The notes: generated by a model from the sequence alone, not told the origin. Numbered from the stretch's first letter, positions 1-6,456 are shown. The stretch is 20,654 bases of DNA from CAVALG01 sp963630555 (GCA_963630555.1 CAVGND010000030.1:1-20654), one strand, 5' to 3'. A program made the numbers and translations.

Positions 1-1
1 C

Positions 2-211
2 GTTAAGGCGCTTACCGGCAAAACCGTAAAAACGCTTGCGGAACTTGATGCTCCTCAGGCGGGCAGCACCGACAAAACTTCAAGCAGTGGCGAAGCACAG
101 TCCGCCGTAAAACTCGGCGACCTGGACGGCGACGGGGTGGTTAGTGTAAAAGACGCCATACTGATTCTTCAATATGACGCACAGATTATAAAAAAATTTC
201 CGATAGAATAA
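2..211 (+). CDS. C-terminal fragment of a dockerin-domain protein (partial, 5' end outside window)
   Basis: Only the last 69 residues are in the window. They contain a Ser/Thr/Gly-rich linker (about residues 20-37) and one EF-hand-like dockerin repeat, DLDGDGVVSVKD at residues 40-51, then a hydrophobic helix and the ending KFPIE. Dockerins bind cohesin domains of scaffoldins and normally carry two such calcium-binding repeats; here only one is visible, joined directly to the linker, so this is a half dockerin. The ending is almost identical in DNA and protein to that of the leucine-rich-repeat protein ending at 18169. The gene is followed closely by a terminator. The catalytic or binding part of the protein is outside the window, so its function is unknown. 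Export is inferred from the dockerin. Confidence 0.8.
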   Translation, partial: VKALTGKTVKTLAELDAPQAGSTDKTSSSGEAQSAVKLGDLDGDGVVSVKDAILILQYDAQIIKKFPIE

Positions 212-307
212 ATTTAACCCCCGAAACGATGTTGTTTCGGGGGTGCTTTATGTGTTGGATTAGCCTGTAGACAGTAGATTTCAGATGTTAGATGCGATAG
301 GCGGCAG
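152..307 (+). repeat. Copy 1 of a 156-bp direct repeat (dockerin 3' end + terminator + flank)
   Basis: Hand alignment with 18110-18265 gives 9 differences in 156 positions and no gaps. The unit covers the last 19 codons of a dockerin gene, the terminator hairpin, and about 58 bp of non-coding flank beyond it. Upstream of 152 the two genes diverge quickly; downstream of 307 the sequences are unrelated. The copies are 17,958 bp apart in the same orientation and bracket the ribosomal-protein cluster. Confidence 0.9.
218..249 (+). terminator. Rho-independent terminator of the upstream dockerin gene
   Basis: A perfect 10-bp stem (CCCCCGAAAC 218-227 with GTTTCGGGGG 234-243) with a 6-nt loop starts 7 nt after the stop codon and is followed by TGCTTTA. 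The T-run is short, so efficiency may be moderate. The same hairpin, with a different loop, follows the second dockerin gene at 18176-18201. Confidence 0.8.
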
Positions 308-348
308 TTTGGCGGACAGACGGCGAATCCTTATTATCGGCAGCTTTT

Positions 349-465
349 CTCCCTCAGTCAAAAATTGAAGATTTTTGCCATCTTCTCGGCTGCCGCCTCG
401 GTCGGTGCTTCTGCTTCGCTTCAGGTGTCCACCGGACACCCGCACCCTCGTCAGAGGGAGGCAAG
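349..465. repeat. Probable dispersed palindromic repeat unit (non-coding)
   Basis: The stretch is bounded by CTCCCTC (349-355) and GAGGGAG (454-460), an inverted pair, and is packed with short hairpins: CAAAAAT/ATTTTTG (359-365 with 371-377), GGTGTCC/GGACACC around ACC (424-440), and CCCTC/GAGGG around GTCA (445-458). The edges resemble the CTCCCTC...GAGGGAG intergenic repeats I associate with gut Clostridia genomes; that is a recollection, not a search result. The overlapping short reading frames on both strands show no protein-like features and look like chance. Confidence 0.4.
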
Positions 466-493
466 AGATTAGAAATACCGTCAACACAAACAT

Positions 494-538
494 GAATTCC
501 CAAAGTAAATTCCACTGTGGAATTTACTTTGGGAATTC
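494..538. repeat. Perfect 45-bp palindrome (22-bp arms, 1-nt centre)
   Basis: Left arm 494-515 is the exact reverse complement of right arm 517-538, with a single T at 516. Both ends are EcoRI-type GAATTC hexamers. The arms are AT-rich and unlike the GC-rich neighbouring repeats. The right side runs straight into a T-rich tract (541-555), so on + strand RNA it would form a long hairpin followed by U's. Confidence 0.95.
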
Positions 539-555
539 GCTCTTTTTTATTTTTT
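494..555 (+). terminator. Candidate strong rho-independent terminator ahead of the r-protein promoter
   Basis: The 22-bp perfect hairpin (494-538) is followed by GCTC and then a TTTTTT-A-TTTTTT tract (543-555). This placement, about 55 bp upstream of the operon's -35 box, would isolate the ribosomal operon from read-through. The stem is much longer than a usual terminator and AT-rich, so another role (cruciform, mobile element end) is possible. Confidence 0.55.
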
Positions 556-589
556 GGTCTCACATCATTGACTAATGTACAGCACAAAC

Positions 590-643
590 TGAAAAAATTT
601 GAAAAAAGTACTTGCAATTGCGTTTTTGTTGTGTTATTATATT
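590..643 (+). promoter_or_regulatory. Main sigma-A promoter of the S10-spc-alpha operon with upstream A-tracts
   Basis: -35 TTGCAA (612-617), 17-bp spacer, -10 TATTAT (635-640); TATATT at 638-643 is an alternative -10 with a longer spacer. Two A-tracts (592-597 and 602-607) lie immediately upstream in the position of an UP element, as is common for highly expressed ribosomal promoters. Transcription would begin near 646-648, about 296 nt before rpsJ. Confidence 0.7.
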
Positions 644-645
644 AA

Positions 646-943
646 GGCACGTGATGTGCAGTCATGCGTTGATGCGGGAGGTGGCCGACCTTTGAGTCGG
701 GAAATTTCCGCGGAGTATGTCCGATTTTAAACCGGGCGACAAATCTTGTTGATGTTGCAATTATGCGGTACTTGCGTTCCGCTCCGCAGCATAAACTCTG
801 CAAGCCAATCCCGGATATGGCCGAACTTCTCACGGAACGGTCATTCCGGTTTTATAATGTGTCGATATGAAACACACGGCACGCTGTAATCAATTTGGAC
901 TTTCGGAGTTGCCCGCCAACTAATCAGAGGAGGCGAATACCCC
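646..943 (+). promoter_or_regulatory. Long 5' leader of the S10 operon, candidate autoregulatory RNA
   Basis: About 298 nt separate the likely transcription start from rpsJ, far more than needed for translation. Local hairpins can be read by eye: CCGAC/GTCGG (685-689 with 696-700), CGG/CCG around an AT-rich core (698-710), TATGC/GCATA around 761-793, CGGAA/TTCCG (833-837 with 844-848) and AGTTG/CAACT (907-911 with 917-921) just ahead of the ribosome binding site. In E. coli the S10 leader is the target of L4; whether this leader binds L4 or another protein is inference. A TATAAT at 853-858 lacks a good -35 box. Confidence 0.5.
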
Positions 944-1255
944 ATGGCAGTTAAAGAAAAAATCAGAATCAGACTCAAGGGTTACGATCATGCGCTTGTT
1001 GACCAGGCAGCTGAGAAAATCGTTGAAACGGCAAAGCGTACAGGCGCAAGGGTTTCCGGTCCTGTTCCGCTCCCGACAGAGAAAGAGGTCGTTACCATTC
1101 TCCGCGCTGTTCATAAATATAAAGACAGCCGCGAGCAGTTTGAGTCAAGAACCCACAAAAGGCTTATCGACATACTCAGACCTTCAAACAAAACCGTTGA
1201 ATCTCTGACGAGTCTTGAGCTCCCGGCCGGCGTTGAATTCGAAGTAAAACTTTAA
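944..1255 (+). CDS. rpsJ: 30S ribosomal protein S10 (uS10)
   Basis: S10 sits in the 30S head near the A site; in other bacteria it also pairs with NusB in antitermination. The 103-residue product has the family's usual length, with GPVPLPT at residues 39-45 and a SREQFESRTHKR stretch at 62-73 that belongs to the extended loop reaching the 30S core. ATG at 944 follows AGAGGAGG (926-933) with a 10-nt gap. It is the first gene of the operon, behind the long leader, as is normal for the S10 cluster. The str genes (rpsL, rpsG, fusA, tuf), which often precede rpsJ in Bacilli, are not here. Confidence 0.98.
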   Translation: MAVKEKIRIRLKGYDHALVDQAAEKIVETAKRTGARVSGPVPLPTEKEVVTILRAVHKYKDSREQFESRTHKRLIDILRPSNKTVESLTSLELPAGVEFEVKL

Positions 1256-1274
1256 TTCACGCAGGACAGGTCAT

Positions 1275-1291
1275 GTTGGCTGAATGCCAAC
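1275..1291 (+). promoter_or_regulatory. Small hairpin between rpsJ and rplC
   Basis: GTTGGC (1275-1280) and GCCAAC (1286-1291) form a perfect 6-bp stem with loop TGAAT, 11 nt ahead of the rplC Shine-Dalgarno. The operon leader has a similar GTTG...CAAC hairpin just before the rpsJ ribosome binding site. Function unknown; it could mark a protein-binding or RNA-processing site. Confidence 0.45.
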
Positions 1292-1316
1292 CAATAACCA
1301 ACAAGGAGGAAATATA

Positions 1317-1949
1317 ATGCAAAAAGGTCTGATTGGCAAAAAATTAGGTATGACCCAATTTTTTGACGCAAACGGAAATGTTATTCCGGTAACCGTGATT
1401 GAAGCCGGCCCCTGTATGGTCAGCCAGATCAAAACAGCCGAGAATGACGGCTATGAAGCGATACAGGTCGGTTTCGGCGATCTGAAAGCTTCAAAAGTAA
1501 ACAAACCTATGAAAGGTCACTTTGCAAAGGGCAATGTAGCCCCGAAGAAGGTTCTCCGCGAATTTCGGCTTGATGACATTTCAACCTACAAGGTAGGCGA
1601 TCTTATCAAGGCTGACATATTCGCCGAGGGCGACAAGGTTGACGCTGTAGGAACAAGCAAAGGTAAAGGCTATGCGGGCGTTATCAAAAGATGGAATTTT
1701 TCCCGTCTTAAAATGTCGCACGGTACGGGGCCTGTTGCCCGTCACGGCGGTTCGCTCGGTGCGAGCAGCACACCTTCAAGAGTTATGAAGGGCAAGAAAA
1801 TGGCAGGTCACCTCGGTGCAGAGCGTGTAACCGTTCAGAATTTAGAGGTTGTTAAAATTGACGCTGAAAATAACATAATCGCCGTTAAGGGCGCCGTTCC
1901 CGGCCCCAAAGGCGGAATAGTTGTTCTTCAGGACAGCGTTAAAGCCTAA
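1317..1949 (+). CDS. rplC: 50S ribosomal protein L3 (uL3)
   Basis: L3 is an early assembly protein of the 50S subunit that binds near the 3' end of 23S rRNA and reaches toward the peptidyl-transferase centre. The start was set at ATG 1317, 7 nt after AAGGAGG (1303-1309), giving 210 residues that begin MQKGLIGKKLGMTQ, the usual L3 beginning; an in-frame upstream ATG at 1284 would add 11 unsupported residues. The conserved GASSTPSRVMKGKKMAGHLG segment is the family's signature loop. It lies 61 bp after rpsJ and 17 bp before rplD. Confidence 0.98.
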   Translation: MQKGLIGKKLGMTQFFDANGNVIPVTVIEAGPCMVSQIKTAENDGYEAIQVGFGDLKASKVNKPMKGHFAKGNVAPKKVLREFRLDDISTYKVGDLIKADIFAEGDKVDAVGTSKGKGYAGVIKRWNFSRLKMSHGTGPVARHGGSLGASSTPSRVMKGKKMAGHLGAERVTVQNLEVVKIDAENNIIAVKGAVPGPKGGIVVLQDSVKA

Positions 1950-1966
1950 GAAAGGAGTGTAGGAAT

Positions 1967-2590
1967 ATGCCTAATGTAGCAGTTGTTGATATGACCGGCA
2001 AAAATGTCGGTGAAATCACATTAAGCGATTCCGTTTTCGGAATTGAGCCGAATGCGGCAGTTATGCATACGGCTGTTGTGAATTACCTTGCAAATCAACG
2101 TCAGGGCACACAGTCGACATTAACTCGCTCTGAAGTTTCGGGCGGCGGTCGCAAACCCTGGAGACAGAAGGGTACCGGTCACGCAAGACAAGGCTCTATC
2201 CGCGCCACACAGTGGATTCACGGCGGAATAGCTCTTGGTCCTAAGCCGAGGGATTACTCTTATTCGCTTAACAAAAAGGTTAAAAGACTTGCTCTTAAAT
2301 CTGCATTGTCGGATAAAGTTATCACCGGCGACCTTATCGTTCTTGATAACCTCACCGTTGACGGATACAAGACCAAGGTTGTGGCTGAATGTCTTAAAGC
2401 CATCGGTGCAGAGAAGAAGGTTCTTCTTGTTCTTGCTGATAACAATTCTTTCACCGTTCGCAGTGCAAATAACATTGCAGGCGTAAAAACGGCGCAAACC
2501 AACACCATAAATACCTACGACATCGTTAATGCCGATAAACTTGTTATCGTAAAAGACGCTGTCGCAAAAATTGAGGAGGTATACGCATAA
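1967..2590 (+). CDS. rplD: 50S ribosomal protein L4 (uL4)
   Basis: L4 lines the nascent-peptide exit tunnel of the 50S subunit. The 207-residue product has the tunnel-loop segment with GGGRKPWRQKGTGHARQG (about residues 60-77) and the following PRDYSY, both typical. ATG 1967 follows AAAGGAG (1951-1957). Its stop codon overlaps the rplW start by one base (TAATG), indicating translational coupling. In enterobacteria L4 represses its own operon by binding the S10 leader; if that happens here the target would be the 646-943 leader, which is only inference. Confidence 0.98.
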   Translation: MPNVAVVDMTGKNVGEITLSDSVFGIEPNAAVMHTAVVNYLANQRQGTQSTLTRSEVSGGGRKPWRQKGTGHARQGSIRATQWIHGGIALGPKPRDYSYSLNKKVKRLALKSALSDKVITGDLIVLDNLTVDGYKTKVVAECLKAIGAEKKVLLVLADNNSFTVRSANNIAGVKTAQTNTINTYDIVNADKLVIVKDAVAKIEEVYA

Positions 2591-2883
2591 TGAAAGTTGC
2601 TCAGGAAATCATTATTGCTCCGGTTATCACCGAAAAAAGTATGACCGCTATCGATCAGAAAAAGTATACCTTCAAAGTTGCTAAGGACGCTACCAAGATT
2701 GATATCGCACGCGCGGTCGAAGAACTGTTCGGCGTTAAGGTTGCAAAAGTCAACACAATCAATGTTCGCGGTCAGCAACGCCGTATGGGAAGGTATGAGG
2801 GATACACCGCAAGCTGGAAAAAGGCTATTGTAACCCTTACTGCGAAATCCAAGACGATCGACTTCTTCGACGGTCTCAGATAA
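2590..2883 (+). CDS. rplW: 50S ribosomal protein L23 (uL23)
   Basis: L23 sits at the exit of the peptide tunnel and is the docking site for trigger factor and the signal recognition particle. The 97-residue sequence begins with the family pattern IIIAPVITEKSM and contains VEELFGVKVAKVNTINVRGQ, as expected. A GAGG-type ribosome binding site lies within the end of rplD (about 2573-2579), and the ATG overlaps the rplD stop by one base. It is followed by a 77-bp gap with two hairpins before rplB, an unusually large gap for this cluster. Confidence 0.97.
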   Translation: MKVAQEIIIAPVITEKSMTAIDQKKYTFKVAKDATKIDIARAVEELFGVKVAKVNTINVRGQQRRMGRYEGYTASWKKAIVTLTAKSKTIDFFDGLR

Positions 2884-2885
2884 GT

Positions 2886-2930
2886 CGGAATTTAATTCCG
2901 GGCAATGTATGGGATCGGCCTAACGATCCC
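2886..2930 (+). promoter_or_regulatory. Two tandem hairpins between rplW and rplB
   Basis: First hairpin: CGGAAT (2886-2891), loop TTA, ATTCCG (2895-2900). Second hairpin: GGGATCG (2911-2917), loop GCCTAA, CGATCCC (2924-2930). Neither is followed by a T-run, so they are not ordinary terminators. They fill most of the 77-bp gap. They could be RNA-processing sites, stability elements, or a ribosomal-protein binding site. Confidence 0.5.
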
Positions 2931-2960
2931 GCTAAGCCAAATATAGGAGAGTGAAATTAA

Positions 2961-3794
2961 ATGGCAATAAGGCACTATAAGCCGACGACTCCGGGCAGAC
3001 GCGGAATGACCACTCTTGACTATTCAGAACTGTCAAAAGTAGCACCCGAAAAAAGCCTTCTGGAGCCGATCAAGAAAAACGCCGGCCGTAACAGTTACGG
3101 TCGTATAACCGTTCGCCATCGCGGCGGCGGCAACCGCAGAAAATATCGCGTTATAGATTTCAAACGCAACAAGTTCGACATCTCGGCTACCGTTAAGACT
3201 ATCGAATACGATCCCAACCGTACCGCTTTTATCGCACTTCTTGAGTATCAGGACGGCGAAAAGCGCTACATCATCGCTCCGATAGGACTTAAAGTAGGCG
3301 ACACGGTAATTTCAGGTAAAGATGCCGATATCAAACCCGGCAATGCCTTGAAACTTGTAGATATTCCGGTAGGTACCGTTGTTCATAACATTGAACTTTA
3401 CCCCGGCAACGGTGCTCAGTTCGCCCGTTCGGCAGGTAATATGGCTCAGCTTATGGCTAAAGAAAACGGTATGGCACTTTTAAGACTTCCGTCCGGAGAA
3501 CTTCGCAATGTTCCGGCAATTTGTATGGCTACTATCGGTCAGGTAAGCAACCCCGAACACGAGAATGTGAACATCGGTAAAGCCGGCAGAAAGCGTCATA
3601 TGGGCTGGAGACCTACGGTCAGAGGTTCTGTCATGAACCCGAACGATCACCCGCACGGCGGTGGTGAAGGTAAGTCGCCGGTCGGCCGTCCCGGTCCTGT
3701 AACTCCTTGGGGTAAACCCACTCTCGGTTACAAGACCCGTGATAAGCATAAGGCTTCCGATAAGTATATCGTTAAACGCCGTAACGCTAAATAA
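2961..3794 (+). CDS. rplB: 50S ribosomal protein L2 (uL2)
   Basis: L2 is one of the largest 50S proteins, needed for subunit association and for the peptidyl-transferase centre. At 277 residues it has normal length. GGGNRRKYRVIDFKR lies at about residues 55-69 and the highly conserved HPHGGGEGKSPVGRPGPVTPWG at 230-251 contains the histidine long studied in L2. ATG 2961 follows AGGAGA (2945-2950) at a somewhat long spacing of about 10 nt. Next comes rpsS after 21 bp. Confidence 0.98.
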   Translation: MAIRHYKPTTPGRRGMTTLDYSELSKVAPEKSLLEPIKKNAGRNSYGRITVRHRGGGNRRKYRVIDFKRNKFDISATVKTIEYDPNRTAFIALLEYQDGEKRYIIAPIGLKVGDTVISGKDADIKPGNALKLVDIPVGTVVHNIELYPGNGAQFARSAGNMAQLMAKENGMALLRLPSGELRNVPAICMATIGQVSNPEHENVNIGKAGRKRHMGWRPTVRGSVMNPNDHPHGGGEGKSPVGRPGPVTPWGKPTLGYKTRDKHKASDKYIVKRRNAK

Positions 3795-3815
3795 TCGACG
3801 AAAGGAGTTATTATA

Positions 3816-4088
3816 ATGGGAAGAAGTGTTAAAAAAGGACCTTTTGTCCAACCCGTGCTCCTCAAAAGGGTTAAGGAAATGAATGAATCAGGCGAAAAGA
3901 GAGTCATCAAGACCTGGAGCCGTTCATCGGTTATTTTCCCTGACTTCGTCGGACATACAATTGCGGTGCACGACGGAAGGAAGCACGTTCCGGTATATGT
4001 TACCGAGGATATGGTAGGTCATAAACTCGGCGAATTTGCCCCGACAAGAACCTTTAAGGGTCACGCCGGGTCAAAGACCACTAAATAA
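3816..4088 (+). CDS. rpsS: 30S ribosomal protein S19 (uS19)
   Basis: S19 binds in the 30S head next to S13 and contacts the A-site side. The 90-residue protein starts GRSVKKGPFV and contains the family stretch KTWSRSSVIFPDFVGHTIAVHDGRKH in segments and KLGEFAPTRTFKGH near the end. ATG 3816 follows AAAGGAG (3801-3807). Gene order rplB-rpsS-rplV is universal in the S10 cluster. Confidence 0.98.
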   Translation: MGRSVKKGPFVQPVLLKRVKEMNESGEKRVIKTWSRSSVIFPDFVGHTIAVHDGRKHVPVYVTEDMVGHKLGEFAPTRTFKGHAGSKTTK

Positions 4089-4111
4089 GCAGCCGAAAGG
4101 AGAGATAAACT

Positions 4112-4450
4112 ATGGAAGCAAGGGCAAAGTTAAAATACGCCCGCATTTCACCGCGTAAGGTGAAGATCGTTTTGGATCTCATCCGTAATCAGGATGCAGA
4201 CAAGGCAATGGCTATTCTCAAGTTTACCCCTAAGGCAGCTTGTGAATATCTTGAAAAATTGCTCGCATCGGCAATCGCCAATGCGGAAAACAATCACAAT
4301 ATGGATGTATCAAAACTCTATGTAGCCGAATGTTTTGTTGATCCCGGCCCGATTCTTAAGAGAATAAGAGCCAAGGATCACGGCAGAGCACACCGCATCC
4401 TTAAAAGAACATCTCACGTTACTCTGGTTCTCAGAGAGCGTGAAGACTGA
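4112..4450 (+). CDS. rplV: 50S ribosomal protein L22 (uL22)
   Basis: L22 lines the nascent-peptide tunnel opposite L4, with a beta hairpin at the constriction. The 112-residue sequence has the start ARAKLKYARISPRKV and the C-terminal hairpin sequence RIRAKDHGRAHRILKRTSH. Start ATG 4112 follows AAAGGAGA (about 4096-4103). Changes in this hairpin are linked to macrolide resistance in other bacteria; nothing unusual is evident here. Confidence 0.98.
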   Translation: MEARAKLKYARISPRKVKIVLDLIRNQDADKAMAILKFTPKAACEYLEKLLASAIANAENNHNMDVSKLYVAECFVDPGPILKRIRAKDHGRAHRILKRTSHVTLVLRERED

Positions 4451-4465
4451 GAAGGAGGTTAAGTT

Positions 4466-5140
4466 ATGGGCCAGAAAGTAAATCCTAACGGATTCCGTGT
4501 AGGCGTTATTAAAAACTGGGATTCCCGCTGGTTCGCTAAGGACAACGTTTTCGGCGATACTTTGGTTGAGGACTATAACCTCCGTAAGTATCTGAAGAAG
4601 ACCCTGTATCAGGCAGGCGTTCCCAAAATTGAGATTGAGCGCGATTCAAAACGCGTTCGCATCAATATCCACTGCGCAAAGCCGGGTATGGTCATCGGCC
4701 GTAACGGCGAGTCTATCGACAAACTTCGCGCCAATTGCGAAAAAATGCTCGGTAAGACTGTAAACCTTAATGTTGTAGAGATCAAAAACCCCGATCTTAA
4801 CGCAACTTTGGTTGCTGAAAACATTGCAGCACAGCTTGAAAAGCGTGTTTCTTTCCGCCGTGCTATGAAACTTTGCATAGGCCGTGCAATGCGTCTTGGC
4901 GCAAACGGTATCAAAACTCAGGTTTCGGGTCGCCTCGGCGGCGCTGAAATCGCACGTTCGGAAAGCTATCACGAAGGCACAATTCCGCTGCAGACCCTCA
5001 GGGCTGATATTGACTACGGTTTTGCCGAGGCTAATACAACATACGGCAAGATCGGCGTTAAAGTTTGGCTCTACTCGGGTGAAGTTCTTAATGCAGCCCG
5101 CAGTAAGAATCGCAGAAAAAGAGAAGGAGGCGCTCGCTAA
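4466..5140 (+). CDS. rpsC: 30S ribosomal protein S3 (uS3)
   Basis: S3 is part of the mRNA entry tunnel of the 30S subunit and has helicase activity with S4 and S5. The 224-residue product starts GQKVNPNGFRVGV, carries a KH-type RNA-binding loop (IGRNGE, residues 77-82), and ends with a basic RSKNRRKREGG tail. ATG 4466 follows AAGGAGG (4452-4458). The stop codon overlaps the rplP ATG by one base, so translation is probably coupled. Confidence 0.98.
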   Translation: MGQKVNPNGFRVGVIKNWDSRWFAKDNVFGDTLVEDYNLRKYLKKTLYQAGVPKIEIERDSKRVRINIHCAKPGMVIGRNGESIDKLRANCEKMLGKTVNLNVVEIKNPDLNATLVAENIAAQLEKRVSFRRAMKLCIGRAMRLGANGIKTQVSGRLGGAEIARSESYHEGTIPLQTLRADIDYGFAEANTTYGKIGVKVWLYSGEVLNAARSKNRRKREGGAR

Positions 5141-5565
5141 TGTTATTACCTAAGCGCGTGAAATACCGCAGACAGCAGAGAGGCCGCCTCACAGGTAAGG
5201 CAACAAGAGGCAACAAGGTTACTTACGGCCAGTTCGGTCTACAGGCTTTGGAACCCGCTTGGATAACCTCAAACCAAATTGAAGCCGCCCGTATCGCAAT
5301 GACCCGTTACATCAAGCGTGGCGGTCAGGTATGGATCAAAATTTTCCCGGATAAGCCGATTACCAAAAAGCCTCTCGAAACTCGAATGGGTAAAGGTAAA
5401 GGTGCTCCCGAATACTGGGTAGCTGTTGTAAAACCGGGCAGAATTATGTTTGAAATTGACGGAGTTAGTGAAGAACTTGCCCGTGAGGCAATGCGTCTTG
5501 CAGCCAACAAACTCCCCATCAAATGTAAATTTATTACTAAGCAGGAACAGGAGGGTGAGCAGTAA
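5140..5565 (+). CDS. rplP: 50S ribosomal protein L16 (uL16)
   Basis: L16 organises the A-site region of the 50S subunit. The 141-residue protein has MLLPKRVKYRRQQRGR at the start, TRYIKRGGQVWIKIFPDKP in the middle and RMGKGKGAPEYWVAVVKPGR, all expected. It overlaps rpsC by one base at its start and rpmC by one base at its end, a run of three coupled genes. The ribosome binding site GGAGG lies in the last codons of rpsC (about 5126-5130). Confidence 0.98.
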   Translation: MLLPKRVKYRRQQRGRLTGKATRGNKVTYGQFGLQALEPAWITSNQIEAARIAMTRYIKRGGQVWIKIFPDKPITKKPLETRMGKGKGAPEYWVAVVKPGRIMFEIDGVSEELAREAMRLAANKLPIKCKFITKQEQEGEQ

Positions 5566-5771
5566 TGAAGGCACAGGAACTCAGGGAAAAGACCTCTGCT
5601 GAACTTGAAAAACAGCTTAAGGACTTACAGAAGGAACTTTTTAACCTTCGTTTCCAACTCACCATCAACCAGCTCGACAATCCCACCCGCATTAAAGCCG
5701 TTAAAAAAGATATCGCTCGCGTAAAAACAATAATCCGCGAAAACGAAATCAAAGACGGCGCCCGCGCGTAA
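5565..5771 (+). CDS. rpmC: 50S ribosomal protein L29 (uL29)
   Basis: L29 is a small two-helix protein next to L23 at the tunnel exit. The 68-residue sequence, with ELREKTSAELEKQLKDLQKELFNLRFQ at its start, is typical and probably forms a helical hairpin. The ATG overlaps the rplP stop by one base; GAGGGTGAG just upstream (about 5551-5559) serves as ribosome binding site. rpsQ follows closely. Confidence 0.97.
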   Translation: MKAQELREKTSAELEKQLKDLQKELFNLRFQLTINQLDNPTRIKAVKKDIARVKTIIRENEIKDGARA

Positions 5772-5791
5772 GGAAATGGAGGTATATGGCG

Positions 5792-6049
5792 ATGAGTGAT
5801 AGAAACCTTCGTAAGACAAGGGTAGGTAAAGTTGTCAGCGACAAAATGGAAAAGACCATCGTTGTTGCAATTGAAGACAATGTTAAACACCCGCTTTACA
5901 AAAAGATTATTAAGAAAACTGTAAGACTTAAAGTTCATGACGAAAACAATGAATGCCATATCGGTGACCGTGTCCTCGTTATGGAAACCCGTCCTCTTTC
6001 AAAAGATAAGAGATGGAGAGTTGTTGAAATCATCGAAAAAGCGAAGTAA
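5792..6049 (+). CDS. rpsQ: 30S ribosomal protein S17 (uS17)
   Basis: S17 is a primary 16S rRNA-binding protein with an OB fold. Two in-frame ATGs compete: 5786, only 3 nt after GGAGG (5778-5782), and 5792, 9 nt after it. The second is better spaced and gives an 85-residue MSDRNLRKTRVGKVVSDKMEKT start, matching the family. KHPLYKKIIKKTVRLKVHDE and GDRVLVMETRPLSKDKRWR are the conserved middle and end. It lies 20 bp after rpmC. Confidence 0.97.
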   Translation: MSDRNLRKTRVGKVVSDKMEKTIVVAIEDNVKHPLYKKIIKKTVRLKVHDENNECHIGDRVLVMETRPLSKDKRWRVVEIIEKAK

Positions 6050-6071
6050 GTTTTAAAGGAGGAAAAAGACT

Positions 6072-6440
6072 GTGATACAACAACAGACTTACCTCAAGGT
6101 TGCCGACAACACCGGTGCAAAAGAATTAATGTGCATCAGAGTTTTGGGCGGTTCCGGCAGAAGGTATGCCAACATCGGCGATGTCGTAGTGGCTTCAGTT
6201 AAAAAAGCGGCTCCGGGCGGAGTTGTTAAAAAAGGCGATGTCGTTAAGGCTGTAATAGTTCGTTCCTGCAAAGGAATACGCCGCAATGACGGTACTTATA
6301 TCCGTTTTGATGAAAACGCAGCTGTCATTATCAGAGATGACAAGACTCCCAGAGGCACACGTATCTTTGGGCCGGTTGCTCGTGAGCTCCGTGAAAAGGA
6401 TTATATGAAGATCCTTTCGCTTGCTCCCGAAGTGCTGTGA
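6072..6440 (+). CDS. rplN: 50S ribosomal protein L14 (uL14)
   Basis: L14 binds 23S rRNA at the subunit interface, where it forms an intersubunit bridge and is the target of the silencing factor RsfS in other bacteria. The 122-residue protein starts at a GTG codon (6072), placed 9 nt after AAAGGAGG (about 6055-6062); the sequence MIQQQTYLKVADNTGAKE is the standard L14 start. GSGRRYANIGDVVVASVKKA is the conserved core. A GTG start is the only oddity. Confidence 0.97.
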   Translation: MIQQQTYLKVADNTGAKELMCIRVLGGSGRRYANIGDVVVASVKKAAPGGVVKKGDVVKAVIVRSCKGIRRNDGTYIRFDENAAVIIRDDKTPRGTRIFGPVARELREKDYMKILSLAPEVL

Positions 6441-6456
6441 TTGGAGGTATTAGGAT

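Noticed and set aside
375..575. Short frames in the gap before rpsJ
   Set aside because: They cross the palindrome and hairpin-rich repeat and lack ribosome binding sites.
853..858. TATAAT as a second promoter in the rpsJ leader
   Set aside because: No acceptable -35 box lies 16-18 bp upstream, and the promoter at 612-640 with A-tracts is better.
1284..1316. Upstream ATG start for rplC
   Set aside because: It sits in the loop of the GTTGGC hairpin, lacks a ribosome binding site, and adds residues absent from the L3 family.
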